Assembly (NCBI GenBank): GCA_017848965.1
Contig: JAFIHA010000043.1
Location: forward strand, 153,371 to 217,370
Source: Dechloromonas aromatica (nom. nud.)
GTDB taxonomy: Bacteria; Pseudomonadota; Gammaproteobacteria; Burkholderiales; Rhodocyclaceae
Length of the DNA stretch: 64,000 nt
Direction: 5' to 3'
Shown here: piece by piece, positions 54,742-63,215 of the stretch
Layout of the letters: each line of letters begins with the position of its first letter
Numbering within the stretch: the stretch's first letter is position 1
Translations under genes and position numbers: made by a program
Notes under the pieces: generated by a model
Told to the model about the DNA's origin: nothing
Databases searched by the model: none
The model's input: the letters and a program-made list of their open reading frames with translations, nothing else

Positions 54742-55191
54742 TCAAGCAGAGCGATACAGCAGGGTCAAGCCGATGGTTCCGCTGGTCGCCGACGTATCGG
54801 TGGCGATCTTGATGCCGACCGGTCGATTCGCAGCCTGGTTGGCAGCGCAGCGCGACATGGAACGCAGACCGGCCGCGTCGGCCCGCAGGCCGTTGGCGTT
54901 CGTAACGGCGCCGCCGGTAAGCCAAGCTGCCCCACCAGAGGCGGTGGCATCGAGATCGTCCTTGTCGGCATTCAAGATTCCGACCGAGACAGTGCCTGCG
55001 CCGAGCGCGTCGTTATCGACAATGATGTCGACCGGGACGTGGCCGGCCGGGAGCGGCATCATCTCGATGATGTCGTTGGCGGCCAGGTCGGCGGTCAGAG
55101 TGAAGGAAGCCCGGCAGACGACGACTTCGCAGCCAGCGGCAACCGGAGTAGTGATCACGCCTCGGGCGTGAGCGGATTGTTTCAGAGCCAT
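54742..55191 (-). CDS. Capsid-accessory/decoration protein candidate
   Basis: A 149-residue beta-rich protein starting MALKQSAHARGVITTPVAAG, directly downstream of the capsid gene and upstream of a terminator. It contains DIIVDNDALGAGTVSVGILN and ends with TIGLTLLYRSA. Such a position and size in N4-gp56-type phages fit a capsid decoration or cement protein. Not proven. Confidence 0.62.
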   Translation of the reverse strand: MALKQSAHARGVITTPVAAGCEVVVCRASFTLTADLAANDIIEMMPLPAGHVPVDIIVDNDALGAGTVSVGILNADKDDLDATASGGAAWLTGGAVTNANGLRADAAGLRSMSRCAANQAANRPVGIKIATDTSATSGTIGLTLLYRSA

Positions 55192-55222
55192 GTTGGTTCT
55201 CCTTGGTTACGGTGGCCAGCGA

Positions 55223-56341
55223 TTACTGCGGGTCGGCGCAGGCAGCGTCGGCCGCGATAACGCCGAAGTCGTAGCTGTTGCCGTTGATCGTGAAATTCGA
55301 CTTCTTGACGCCGAAGATCGAACCCGTGGTGATCACAACCTGGTTGCCGCGGTCTTCCAGTTCCTCGTTCCAGTCGAAACGCAGACCGGTGCCCGGGGAA
55401 CCGAACGCGACAACACCGGCCTGACGGCCGAGCAACAGGTTGCGGGCAGCGGCAACGTTGCTGCCGGCGCCGTAGTCGCCGAAGCGGATCACGCCCTTGT
55501 GCTTGTGCAGCACGACGTTGTTGTGCATACCCAGACCGCCCTTGACGATCGGCGAGTTGCGGCCTTCCGAGGTTGCCAGTGCCTTCTGGATGTCCAGCCA
55601 GCCGCCGGTGCCGACGCCGGTGCGCAGGTCGTACTCGCACCACGGGTGCATCACGAAAACGAAGTGTTCTTCGCCGTCGATCATCACCGGCTGGATGGCA
55701 GGAATACCGGTCGTTCCGCCACCCATGACTTCCGCGCGGGCAACCAGGCGATCGATCATTGCGAGAGACATCTTGTCGGTGGCGTCCAGGGTAGCCTTGC
55801 TCGTCGCGTCGCCGGCGTACATCAGGTGCTGGGAATCCGGAGCGGAGAATGCGTTGCCGGCGTAACCCGTGAAGTCCGTGTCTTCGATGTAGTCCGGGTT
55901 GATACCGCGGGCGCCGGACAGGTACATGAAGAGGGTTTCGTCGAACAGACGAGCCCACCAGTCGGACTGCCGAACGCGCGCCGTCTTGCGCAGATCGTGA
56001 ATCGTGCGCTTGCGGGTCATCTTGCCACCGGTGTTCACGCCACCGCGCAGCTGATCGATCATCAGGTTGTCGGTGTAGAACTTCAGGTCTTCTTCCTTGC
56101 CGCGCAAGGTGGCGTCGCCCTGAATCGGCTTCATCTTCAACTGCATCACCAGGTCGTAGCTGATCTGGTCGCCAGCATCGTTTTCCAGATGCGGCAGGGT
56201 CTGCAGGGGGGTTTGGGCATCTTCGCCAACGCCCATGAACTTCTTGTTCCAGTAGCTCTTGCGGCTGGTATCAACAGCCAGAAAAGCGGAATACTTCTTG
56301 ACGGCTTTCGGGTCGCCGGCTCCAACGATAGTACGAGGCAT
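55223..56341 (-). CDS. Major capsid protein (N4-gp56 family)
   Basis: A 372-residue capsid protein. Motifs such as TSRKSYWNKKFMGVGEDAQT, DLVMQLKMKPIQGDATLRGK, ARLFDETLFMYLSGARGINP and FVFVMHPWCEYDLRTGVGTG match the N4-gp56 capsid family. The ATG at 56341 with a strong AAGGAG is preferred over the in-frame start at 56425, which lies in a leader with hairpins and motif D. It is followed by a decoration-like protein and a terminator. Confidence 0.9.
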   Translation of the reverse strand: MPRTIVGAGDPKAVKKYSAFLAVDTSRKSYWNKKFMGVGEDAQTPLQTLPHLENDAGDQISYDLVMQLKMKPIQGDATLRGKEEDLKFYTDNLMIDQLRGGVNTGGKMTRKRTIHDLRKTARVRQSDWWARLFDETLFMYLSGARGINPDYIEDTDFTGYAGNAFSAPDSQHLMYAGDATSKATLDATDKMSLAMIDRLVARAEVMGGGTTGIPAIQPVMIDGEEHFVFVMHPWCEYDLRTGVGTGGWLDIQKALATSEGRNSPIVKGGLGMHNNVVLHKHKGVIRFGDYGAGSNVAAARNLLLGRQAGVVAFGSPGTGLRFDWNEELEDRGNQVVITTGSIFGVKKSNFTINGNSYDFGVIAADAACADPQ

Positions 56342-56406
56342 GAGAGAACTCCTTGGAAAATACCTCTGTCCCAAGGCGCACTCTTGCGCACCCGACTTTT
56401 GTATCC

Positions 56407-56423
56407 GCCCGGACGAACCGGGC
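56407..56423 (-). other. Hairpin in the capsid mRNA leader
   Basis: GCCCGG-TTCGT-CCGGGC on the minus strand forms a stable stem-loop between motif copy D and the capsid ATG. A smaller GCGCA-AGAG-TGCGC hairpin follows. The leader, about 100 nt, may stabilise or regulate capsid mRNA. Confidence 0.5.
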
Positions 56424-56434
56424 ATGCATGATGT

Positions 56435-56647
56435 TTATACCGCGCCAGCCAGCATTTTTTCCTGCTCGCTTCGCCCAACACCGGTAACAACAGATGTTTC
56501 GCGCTGCGGCGGCTGTATCAACACCGAATCGTCGGCCTCCACGCTTATCCTGGCGCGCTGCCCGGATTTCTCCAGCAGCGTGACAACGATCTGGCCGTTA
56601 TTGAAGGTCAGGGTTTCCCCGACGCGGAGGTCGACTTTCAGGCTCAT
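56435..56647 (-). CDS. CsrA-like small protein in the phage head operon
   Basis: A 70-residue protein: MSLKVDLRVGETLTFNNGQI then VVTLLEKSGQRARISVEADD SVLIQPP. It aligns by eye with CsrA/RsmA (RVGETL, the I-V-L-x-x-x-G-x-x-R-I-x-V-x-A core strands), an mRNA-binding regulator. The N-terminal LTRRxGE is replaced by LKVDLRVGE. It lies between scaffold and capsid. It could bind phage or host GGA-containing leaders; its role is inferred. A divergent or structural use of the fold is also possible. Confidence 0.62.
   Translation of the reverse strand: MSLKVDLRVGETLTFNNGQIVVTLLEKSGQRARISVEADDSVLIQPPQRETSVVTGVGRSEQEKMLAGAV
56445..56456 (-). promoter_or_regulatory. Phage repeat motif copy D (variant)
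   Basis: AATGCTGGCTGG on the minus strand, one base different from the four exact copies, inside the last codons of the CsrA-like gene and 103 nt upstream of the capsid ATG. Because it also encodes MLAG, its significance is weaker than for the intergenic copies. Confidence 0.4.
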
Positions 56648-56652
56648 GATGG

Positions 56653-57621
56653 CTATGCCGAAATTCCCAGGTAGCGTGCTTCCTGTTCCGGCGTAAGCTT
56701 GCGCAGCGCCTGCTCGAGCGCGATGCCTTCCAGCTTGTCCAGGTAGGCGAATTCGTCGGAACCAGTCTCGGCAATGTCTGCCGCCGGCAGGTTGGCCAGC
56801 GTTTTCGGCAACTTCGAAAAGTCCGGATCGCGGCGATGCTTCGTTTCCTTGGCCTTGTCATCGGCTGCCTTGGTGTTGCCGATGATGTTGAAGCGATGAC
56901 GAATCTGACGATCGGCTTCTTCAAGGAAGAAGGATGCCGGCTTGCTGGCGTGTGCCTTGTCGGCCGCCAACTGCTTCACCGAAGCATCGAGCGCGGCCAT
57001 CATGATCGGATCCTTGTAGATGCCCGCCTTCTCTTGGCCGAAGAAACGCTCTTGCTCCCACTTCCAGCGCTGGGCGCGGGCGTCCTCGTTCTGGCTCTGC
57101 GCCCATTCGGCCTGCTTCTGCGCAAGCGTCAGCTGCAGGCGCTCGTTGTCGATGGCTGATTTCTGCGCCATGAAGTCGGGAAGGTCTATTTCACCGGTCT
57201 CGAGCTTTTCGATCAGGTCAGCGGTACGGGTATCGAGCGCAGTAATCTTGTCTGCCAGGCCTTCCGGAAGTTGGGCCCGGAATTCGGGCTGGAACTCGGC
57301 GGAGACCTGTGCCGGCGCGTCGTCGGCCACACCGTCATTGCTGTTGTCGTCGGCATTGTCCGGCTTGGAATCGCTAGCGGCAGCAGCAGCGACGGCCTCG
57401 GCGGCGTCATTGTCGCCAACGCCGGCGTCACCATCGTCATGGTCATCGCCAGAAGTAGCAGCGCCTTCGCTATTCTTGCCATCGTTATCGTCGTCATCTT
57501 CGCCGACAATGTTCTTGAGGATTTCCGATTCATCGTCGTCATCCTCGAGTGCGGCGCGCTCTTCGTCGGACAGACCTTTCATGTCGAGGTCGTCGTCGAG
57601 GTTTTCGTCTTTCGTTCCCAT
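56653..57621 (-). CDS. Capsid scaffolding protein candidate
   Basis: A 322-residue very acidic protein: an Asp/Glu-rich N-terminus (LEDDDDESEILKNIVGEDDD, DDHDDGDAGVGDNDAA) then a helical, charged C-terminal half (RLQLTLAQKQAEWAQSQNED, FFLEEADRQIRHRFNIIG). Composition, helical content and position immediately before the capsid gene fit a scaffold. No protease motif was seen. Confidence 0.75.
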   Translation of the reverse strand: MGTKDENLDDDLDMKGLSDEERAALEDDDDESEILKNIVGEDDDDNDGKNSEGAATSGDDHDDGDAGVGDNDAAEAVAAAAASDSKPDNADDNSNDGVADDAPAQVSAEFQPEFRAQLPEGLADKITALDTRTADLIEKLETGEIDLPDFMAQKSAIDNERLQLTLAQKQAEWAQSQNEDARAQRWKWEQERFFGQEKAGIYKDPIMMAALDASVKQLAADKAHASKPASFFLEEADRQIRHRFNIIGNTKAADDKAKETKHRRDPDFSKLPKTLANLPAADIAETGSDEFAYLDKLEGIALEQALRKLTPEQEARYLGISA

Positions 57622-57651
57622 GAACTCTTGCTCCTGTGGGCGGTGGTTAAA

Positions 57652-57843
57652 TTACGATTCAGCTTTCTCGGAAGCGACGGCTGCCGCTTCCAACATTCGC
57701 TCTTTGGCCTTGGCCTGGGCCTTGGCAAGTCGCTTCGGATCTTTCTTGATCTGCTCTGCCTCGATCAGCGTGCGCAAATCGGAATCGGCTTTCCAGTCTT
57801 CGTCAGATACGCAGCAGACGCTGCTCTTGGATTTCTTTGCCAT
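57652..57843 (-). CDS. Small basic phage protein
   Basis: A 63-residue Lys/Ala-rich helical protein (MAKKSKSSVCCVSDEDWKAD, KDPKRLAKAQAKAKERMLEA). It sits between portal and scaffold with 30 bp and 3 bp gaps. Function unknown; a packaging or portal-associated role is possible. Confidence 0.6.
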   Translation of the reverse strand: MAKKSKSSVCCVSDEDWKADSDLRTLIEAEQIKKDPKRLAKAQAKAKERMLEAAAVASEKAES

Positions 57844-57846
57844 GGT

Positions 57847-60162
57847 TCATGCTCCGTTCGGGTTGATCACGCCATCGGCGCGCTGGGTTTCAATGCCAGA
57901 CATCTCGCCAACGCCGGCGGTCACCGGTGTCATCGGGCTGGTATTGGTTGGGAAATCGACCTGGGGCTTGATTGCCTCCGGGGAAACCGGGAAGTTCGGA
58001 TCTACACCGGCGGGATTTGGATCCTGGTAGCCGGCGCCCTTCATCACTTCGTCTGCGATCGGGGCAACCGCTGGCGTAGCAGCAATCACCTGTCCGGCCT
58101 GCATCGCGGCGTAGGCAGTTTCGGTGCCCTTCTTCACGGAGGCGGCGATCAAGTCCTTTGTCTGGGCGCGCAGTTTCTCAAGCTCGGCGCGTAGGCGATC
58201 GACCTCCATCTGCTCCGCCTCGGCCTTCTTGCGGTCTGCCTCTTCCTGAGAGGCGATTTCCTCAGGCGTCGGATCAGTATCCGGGTCGCGCTGGCCATTG
58301 ATTTTTCGGATGCGGGATACCATTTCCTCGCGCCCAGGAAGATCGGCCATGTCGACGACAAGATCCAGGAGATTCAATGCGATCTTCGGATCCATCTGTG
58401 CCAGACGACCAACGATATCGAATAGGCTTTCGAACATGGCCTGGCGCAGCGACGACTTGAAGTCTTGTTCGCTGACAACGTAATCGGCGTGATTTGCCGT
58501 GATGTCGTTCAGCACCTCACCGGTATCCGGGTCAATCTTGTTGATTTGGTGATACTTGGCCGCGCCGCGCTCGCCAAGCACGCGGATGACCTTTTCTTGG
58601 GTGTAGAACTGCTCGACCATCGACAGCGATATCTCGCCTTCGAGCTGCACTGCGTAGCGCAGGTTATCGAAAATCTCGGCTGTGACTACGCCGCCCTGCT
58701 CCTGGCGAGCAAGAATGGCTTTGCCCGAATCGGCGCTTGTCTGGCGGCCAAGATTTTCGGCGGTGACGCCAGCCACATTACGAATGTGGTTTGCATCGCG
58801 ATCCATCAGGTTCAGGTGCTCTTCAGCCAGTGCGTTATCGCGGCTGATGGTTAATTCCTTCCCCTTGTTCTTGACCACAACCCCATCCGGGCGAGCCACC
58901 TCGTTACGCAAATCTTCGATGTCGTCGACAGCGCCATCTTCCATCTCCACGCGATTGGTAGAGAGAATCCAGAGCGCCTTCGAAGAGCGCTTGTTGAGGT
59001 CGTCTTGCGGGTCGCGAATCTGGCGAATCGCGCCATAGGGCGCGTTGTCACGCTGGCGGCGATAGCACCAGATCGGAACGAACGGCAGTCGGCCGTGGGT
59101 GTATGGGCTCTGCCCCTCCCACACCAAGCCTGCAGACGTGAAGATCGCGCAACGCACTTCCATTTCGAGTTTGTCGAAGGTGCTGGCGCCGGCGCGCAGC
59201 ATGGCAATGTGTTCTGCGTTTCTGGAATCGAACGCCTCGCCCCGGAAGTCACCGGACGAGAACCGGCGGCGCAATACCGGCATGCGGTACCAGCACTCGA
59301 CCATCTTCACGCGTGAGCGCCGCGACCAGGCGAGCGCCGAATGATCAATTGGCGTGAATCGACCAACCGACGCGCCGGCGTAATCTTGGCCCGGCGCTGT
59401 CACCCGTGCCCCCATGTACCAAATATCGTCGTCGCTCTCGGTGGCCAACGAGACGCCATCGGTTACAGCGCGACGGATGACGTCGGCGCGGTCCGGGAAA
59501 TATGCGGTCGCAACGTCCTCGTCCAGCCATTTCCACCGGAAGATATAGCGTGCCTCCGACAAGTCACGGGATGCGTCGTTCGAGTCGTATAGGATGTTTC
59601 GCCAGGATTCGTGCCGCTTGTACAGGAGTTCTTCAGTCGGGTCGCCGCGCAGACCGAGCTCAATCCAGCCAACGCCGGCCCGAACGGAATCACCAAAGGC
59701 GTGCGAGCGATGAAACACCGTCTTGTTGGTGTCGTCCAGATACTTGAGCAACTGCGTCTTTGCCTGAGCCGAATCGTTGTCGTTCTTCTCGCGGCCGAGC
59801 ACCTTGAAGTCGATGCGGGTCCGGCGCTCGGTACCAATGATCCAGTCGATCGTCGGCTTTACCTCGTTGAAGACGAGCGGCGCCTGATTGCGATCCATCA
59901 GTACCTTGGCGTCTTCCTCGGACCACTGCAGGCCATCGTAGTAATCGCAGTCCAGAGCCATCTGGTATCGGTTGGCCGCCTGTCGCTGCCATTCCTGGTC
60001 GAACCACTCCTGCAGCTTTCCGAACCTGGCGCGCATCTCCGCGGATTCAAGTCGATGCGCTGGCGCTGCCTGCGTCTCGACAACATCAGCCTTGCCGCCA
60101 AAGCGGCTGTCGTCATCGAAAGCCGATGATGCCCGGGAATTTGTGAAGCCATTGTCGCTCAT
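57847..60162 (-). CDS. Portal protein (P22-type)
   Basis: A 771-residue portal, the dodecameric DNA gate at one capsid vertex. Features include ALDCDYYDGLQWSEEDAKVL, NEVKPTIDWIIGTERRTRID, DARxxLRAG-like helices, and the long acidic helical C-terminal tail with EADRKKAEAEQMEVDRLRAE, as in P22 gp1. The tail is longer than the core portal, consistent with a P22-type barrel. It overlaps the 150-residue gene by 4 bp. Confidence 0.9.
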   Translation of the reverse strand: MSDNGFTNSRASSAFDDDSRFGGKADVVETQAAPAHRLESAEMRARFGKLQEWFDQEWQRQAANRYQMALDCDYYDGLQWSEEDAKVLMDRNQAPLVFNEVKPTIDWIIGTERRTRIDFKVLGREKNDNDSAQAKTQLLKYLDDTNKTVFHRSHAFGDSVRAGVGWIELGLRGDPTEELLYKRHESWRNILYDSNDASRDLSEARYIFRWKWLDEDVATAYFPDRADVIRRAVTDGVSLATESDDDIWYMGARVTAPGQDYAGASVGRFTPIDHSALAWSRRSRVKMVECWYRMPVLRRRFSSGDFRGEAFDSRNAEHIAMLRAGASTFDKLEMEVRCAIFTSAGLVWEGQSPYTHGRLPFVPIWCYRRQRDNAPYGAIRQIRDPQDDLNKRSSKALWILSTNRVEMEDGAVDDIEDLRNEVARPDGVVVKNKGKELTISRDNALAEEHLNLMDRDANHIRNVAGVTAENLGRQTSADSGKAILARQEQGGVVTAEIFDNLRYAVQLEGEISLSMVEQFYTQEKVIRVLGERGAAKYHQINKIDPDTGEVLNDITANHADYVVSEQDFKSSLRQAMFESLFDIVGRLAQMDPKIALNLLDLVVDMADLPGREEMVSRIRKINGQRDPDTDPTPEEIASQEEADRKKAEAEQMEVDRLRAELEKLRAQTKDLIAASVKKGTETAYAAMQAGQVIAATPAVAPIADEVMKGAGYQDPNPAGVDPNFPVSPEAIKPQVDFPTNTSPMTPVTAGVGEMSGIETQRADGVINPNGA

Positions 60163-60611
60163 GCCGCCGCCAACTCCGCATCGGTCGGCGCCGTTACTTC
60201 TGCTTCGTGAATCGTCTCGCCGTCGATCTTCACAACCATCTCGCCGATGGCCTGGGCCTGTTCCTGGTTGAACTGCTGCGGCTCCGGCGGCATGTCGACC
60301 AGGTCTGGCAGGCTATCTACGATCACTTCGGCAATCCGGCGAGCAGCGAAGGTGTCGGTCGGAGAGAAGCCAAGTTGTTGAGCAGCTTGAACGGAAGTGC
60401 GAACCAGGTACGGCGTCGGACCGCCTGTCTTCGAGTCGGCGTATTTGAACGCCGCCGAAATCCCGATGACGAAAGCGCCGGCGCCGGGCAGAGAGCGCCG
60501 GGCCGGGAACAGGATCATCGCGGGCTCTTCATTGACCCACTGGAACGAGACAGCGATATCGCCGTGCTGACGAACTTTCCAGGCTTTGGCGCCACCAATC
60601 TGAACAGGCAT
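60159..60611 (-). CDS. Phage protein of unknown function before the portal
   Basis: A 150-residue protein starting MPVQIGGAKAWKVRQHGDIA, with FQWVNEEPAMILFPARRSLP and GAFVIGISAAFKYADSK. Its ATG follows a T7 run of a terminator hairpin with the SD inside the stem, so expression may be low or regulated. Not recognised. Confidence 0.62.
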   Translation of the reverse strand: MPVQIGGAKAWKVRQHGDIAVSFQWVNEEPAMILFPARRSLPGAGAFVIGISAAFKYADSKTGGPTPYLVRTSVQAAQQLGFSPTDTFAARRIAEVIVDSLPDLVDMPPEPQQFNQEQAQAIGEMVVKIDGETIHEAEVTAPTDAELAAA

Positions 60612-60637
60612 AAAAAAACCCCACCGAAACGATGGGG
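60612..60637 (-). terminator. Terminator overlapping the ribosome-binding site of the next gene
   Basis: CCCCATCG-TTT-CGGTGGGG (one T-G pair) with a T7 run ends directly at the ATG (TTTTTTTATG). It terminates the terminase transcript. The GGTGGGG that would serve as the Shine-Dalgarno is in the stem. Confidence 0.82.
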
Positions 60638-60650
60638 TGATTCTGTTGCG

Positions 60651-60662
60651 CCAGCCAGTATT
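60651..60662 (-). promoter_or_regulatory. Phage repeat motif copy E
   Basis: AATACTGGCTGG on the minus strand (TTGAAATACTGG), 39 nt before the ATG at 60611 and 4 bp after the TerL stop. A promoter here would lie upstream of the terminator, so the two together resemble an attenuator for the portal operon. Confidence 0.55.
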
Positions 60663-60666
60663 TCAA

Positions 60667-62130
60667 TCACACCGACCTCCAGTTGCCAGTTGTTCGCCTG
60701 CCGTTGTTCTTCGGTCGTGGCTTGGTGATGGCGAAGCGCTTCATCATGATCGCGTAGCGAACCGCCGAAATGATGTCGTCCATCAGCTTCACGATCTTCC
60801 CGTCCTTCCGGTGGTACAGGCGGATTTCCTCGAATAGCTGGTTCAGGTTCGAGAACACCTTGAGCCGGCCAGTCTGCATTCGGTCGAGCATCTCCATCAG
60901 CCCAGCCTCGACACCGTTTCCGCCAGACCCTTCCGGCTCGCCGTCCGCCGGAGGGTGCGTTGCCTTGTCCTCGAGCATGTTCAACCCTGCATCGCGGTAT
61001 TGCTTGGCAAGCTGTTCTCCGCTACCCTTGTCGTGCTGCAGACCGTCATGCGGCCAGGCAACCGGTATCCATTCTCCCCACGCCTTTACTGCAGGAGCAA
61101 ACAGAATCGGGGTCTGCTCCCGAGCCCGGTGACAATGCGTGACGTAGATGATATCGGCGTCACGGTCCCAGACAATGCGCGCTGCGGCCGCCGGGTGATC
61201 CCACCCGAAGTCGAGTCCGTTGATTTGCGCAAAGTGGTCAGGTATCTGGAACGGTTCAACCTTGATTGCCTCTTCCTCGATTGGGAATATGCGGCCAGAC
61301 CCCAGCGTCGGGATGCCTTTGGCGCGGGCCTCGCGCTCATGCGCCGGGAAGCTGGCGATGATCCTGGCCCGCTCTTCCGGTGAAATATGCTCGGCGTCCT
61401 CGATGGTCATATTCACGTCGGCGCGGTCTGGCGTCCGATCTTCACCTAGGAAGCGCAGTACGACAGTCGACATACCCTGCAGCGGCGTGAATGACATCGC
61501 GGCCATGCCGCCGGTAGCGATGGTACGCGCCAAGCCTTCGTCGTAAATGTCCTCGGGGGGCTCTTCGTCGAACCAGACGAAATCGACGGGTGGCCCCTGC
61601 CACTTGCGGCGGCCCTGGGCGTAATACTTGAAGCGGACCACTGACCAACCATCGAACACGCCGTTGGTGAAGTGCTTGACCTTGATGTAGTCGTAGAGGT
61701 CTGCCGTTCCTGACGCCATGCCGTAATCGCCCAGGCAGTCCGCTGGGATTGCGCCAGTTCCGGTTTCCTTCGGCATGCCAAGCAACACGCGCTGCGGATT
61801 GTCCCGCGTTGCCTCGGCGGTTTCGCCGGACGCCCACACGACGGTCGGGCGATCCCATCGCCGCCCTTCCCACCAGTCAGGATATTTCCCGGTCAGGTGA
61901 TAGGATGCCTCAGACCCAACGCAGAAGCTTTTCCCGTTCTGGTTGCCGGCGCGCAACAGGCGCTCGCGCATCGTCTTGCCGAGCGCGTGGAATTCTCGCT
62001 GCTTGGCATACGGCCGATAGTCGGCGATCTTGTTGCGCGCCAACTGCTGCACGGCCTCCGACAGCAATGCGGCGCGGGCCTCTAGAGGAAGCCCGGCCAG
62101 CATCTCATCGAGTTGGTCAGCGCTGATCAT
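60667..62130 (-). CDS. Terminase large subunit
   Basis: A 487-residue DNA-packaging motor. Walker A AGNQNGKS is at 61-68, Walker B VDFVWFDE at 182-189, and the C-terminal RNase-H-like nuclease shows GLDFGWDHPAAA near 290 and DDIISAVRYAI near the end. It resembles Sf6/P22-type TerL. It overlaps TerS by 14 bp. Packaging strategy (pac or cos) cannot be decided from this. Confidence 0.93.
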   Translation of the reverse strand: MISADQLDEMLAGLPLEARAALLSEAVQQLARNKIADYRPYAKQREFHALGKTMRERLLRAGNQNGKSFCVGSEASYHLTGKYPDWWEGRRWDRPTVVWASGETAEATRDNPQRVLLGMPKETGTGAIPADCLGDYGMASGTADLYDYIKVKHFTNGVFDGWSVVRFKYYAQGRRKWQGPPVDFVWFDEEPPEDIYDEGLARTIATGGMAAMSFTPLQGMSTVVLRFLGEDRTPDRADVNMTIEDAEHISPEERARIIASFPAHEREARAKGIPTLGSGRIFPIEEEAIKVEPFQIPDHFAQINGLDFGWDHPAAAARIVWDRDADIIYVTHCHRAREQTPILFAPAVKAWGEWIPVAWPHDGLQHDKGSGEQLAKQYRDAGLNMLEDKATHPPADGEPEGSGGNGVEAGLMEMLDRMQTGRLKVFSNLNQLFEEIRLYHRKDGKIVKLMDDIISAVRYAIMMKRFAITKPRPKNNGRRTTGNWRSV

Positions 62131-62872
62131 TTAACGCTTTCAACCGCTGAACCATGGCCTGCAGAAGTTCGCGCGGAAGGCCTTCCAGGTCGCTGGTTTT
62201 CTGCTTGTTGTCGGCCTCGTACAGCCCAAAGTGACGGAAAAGCTTGTCCATGACATCGACTTTCGAGTGCAACTTCACTTCCAGGCCGTCCTTGGTCTGC
62301 TTCACGCCGGCGTAAAGCGCGGCAGCCTGCTTGCTGACGTTCCTGGTATCGGCAATCACAACACGCCCAACGCCGCGGCCAAAGCACACCGGGCAAGACT
62401 GGTTCGGAACCAGGCGCTCGTCGTATCCAACACCGCCCATCTGGTCAAAATCCCCTTGTGACTCTCCCTTGGAAACCGCGGCTTCATGCTGGCGCTTGTC
62501 GGCCTCGAATTCGAATGTCGTCCGCTGGTAGCGATGGTCTTCACCGTAGCAGTGCCGGCAGCAATGAACGATGTATCCGACAAGCTCGCGCGGGTCTGCG
62601 AGCAGGATGTTGTAGGCCTCGCGCAAGACATCGGCCGCCTTGACCTCGGCGCGCTCTGATATGGCTGTCTTCAGTTCATGAACCCTTATGGAAACCTTAC
62701 TATCCGCCATCAATGCAGATGCCTGGGCATAGACAGAGGCATCCTTCCACTTCCTGGATCTCGGATAAGCCTCGCGGTACGCGTCTGCCTGGTTCATTCC
62801 GGAGGCTAAGGCACGGGCGAACTTCTCCCTTTGCGGGGTTAATTCGATTCCGGACGAAACCAAATCACCCAC
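62117..62872 (-). CDS. Terminase small subunit with zinc-finger insertion
   Basis: A 251-residue TerS. The N-terminus has the helix-turn-helix DNA-binding pattern (TPQREKFARALASGMNQADA) typical of TerS. A zinc-binding insertion is visible (VHCCRHCYGEDHRYQR paired with CPVCFGRG). The C-terminus (MDKLFRHFGLYEADN) is for oligomerisation. The start is a GTG at 62872, overlapping the previous gene by 8 bp. Confidence 0.88.
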   Translation of the reverse strand: MGDLVSSGIELTPQREKFARALASGMNQADAYREAYPRSRKWKDASVYAQASALMADSKVSIRVHELKTAISERAEVKAADVLREAYNILLADPRELVGYIVHCCRHCYGEDHRYQRTTFEFEADKRQHEAAVSKGESQGDFDQMGGVGYDERLVPNQSCPVCFGRGVGRVVIADTRNVSKQAAALYAGVKQTKDGLEVKLHSKVDVMDKLFRHFGLYEADNKQKTSDLEGLPRELLQAMVQRLKALNDQR

Positions 62873-63215
62873 GACAAAAAGCCCCCATCAGCACCTTGAA
62901 ATCAATCTCGCCTTCGCTGGCGCAGCGCAGTTGATACACCGAGGCGTAGTAGCTATTGGAATGACGCCGCTTGGTTGTATCTGCTGGCTGACCGAGGTAC
63001 CGCCGGCTCCGCACACCCGGGATGATCTCGATAACTCGATATCGAGCCAGCCAGGTGAATGCAGCCCGCACCGGATATTCGCCGCACTGCATGTGCCTTG
63101 CGATGTCGAGCGTCGTGAAGTGATTGGCGTCGGAAGTGGCGAGGTATTCGTGAATGGCCGCTGTCACGGTGTCGGTTGTGACGATGACTTCTTTGTTTGC
63201 GATTACCTGACTCAT
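62865..63215 (-). CDS. Phage winged-helix-like protein
   Basis: A 116-residue protein with a winged-helix-like core (AIHEYLATSDANHFTTLDIA then RHMQCGEYPVRAAFTWLARY, ending in a short beta wing VIEIIPGVRSRRYLG). It may bind DNA next to the packaging genes. Family uncertain. It overlaps NinG by 4 bp and TerS by 8 bp. Confidence 0.68.
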   Translation of the reverse strand: MSQVIANKEVIVTTDTVTAAIHEYLATSDANHFTTLDIARHMQCGEYPVRAAFTWLARYRVIEIIPGVRSRRYLGQPADTTKRRHSNSYYASVYQLRCASEGEIDFKVLMGAFCRG

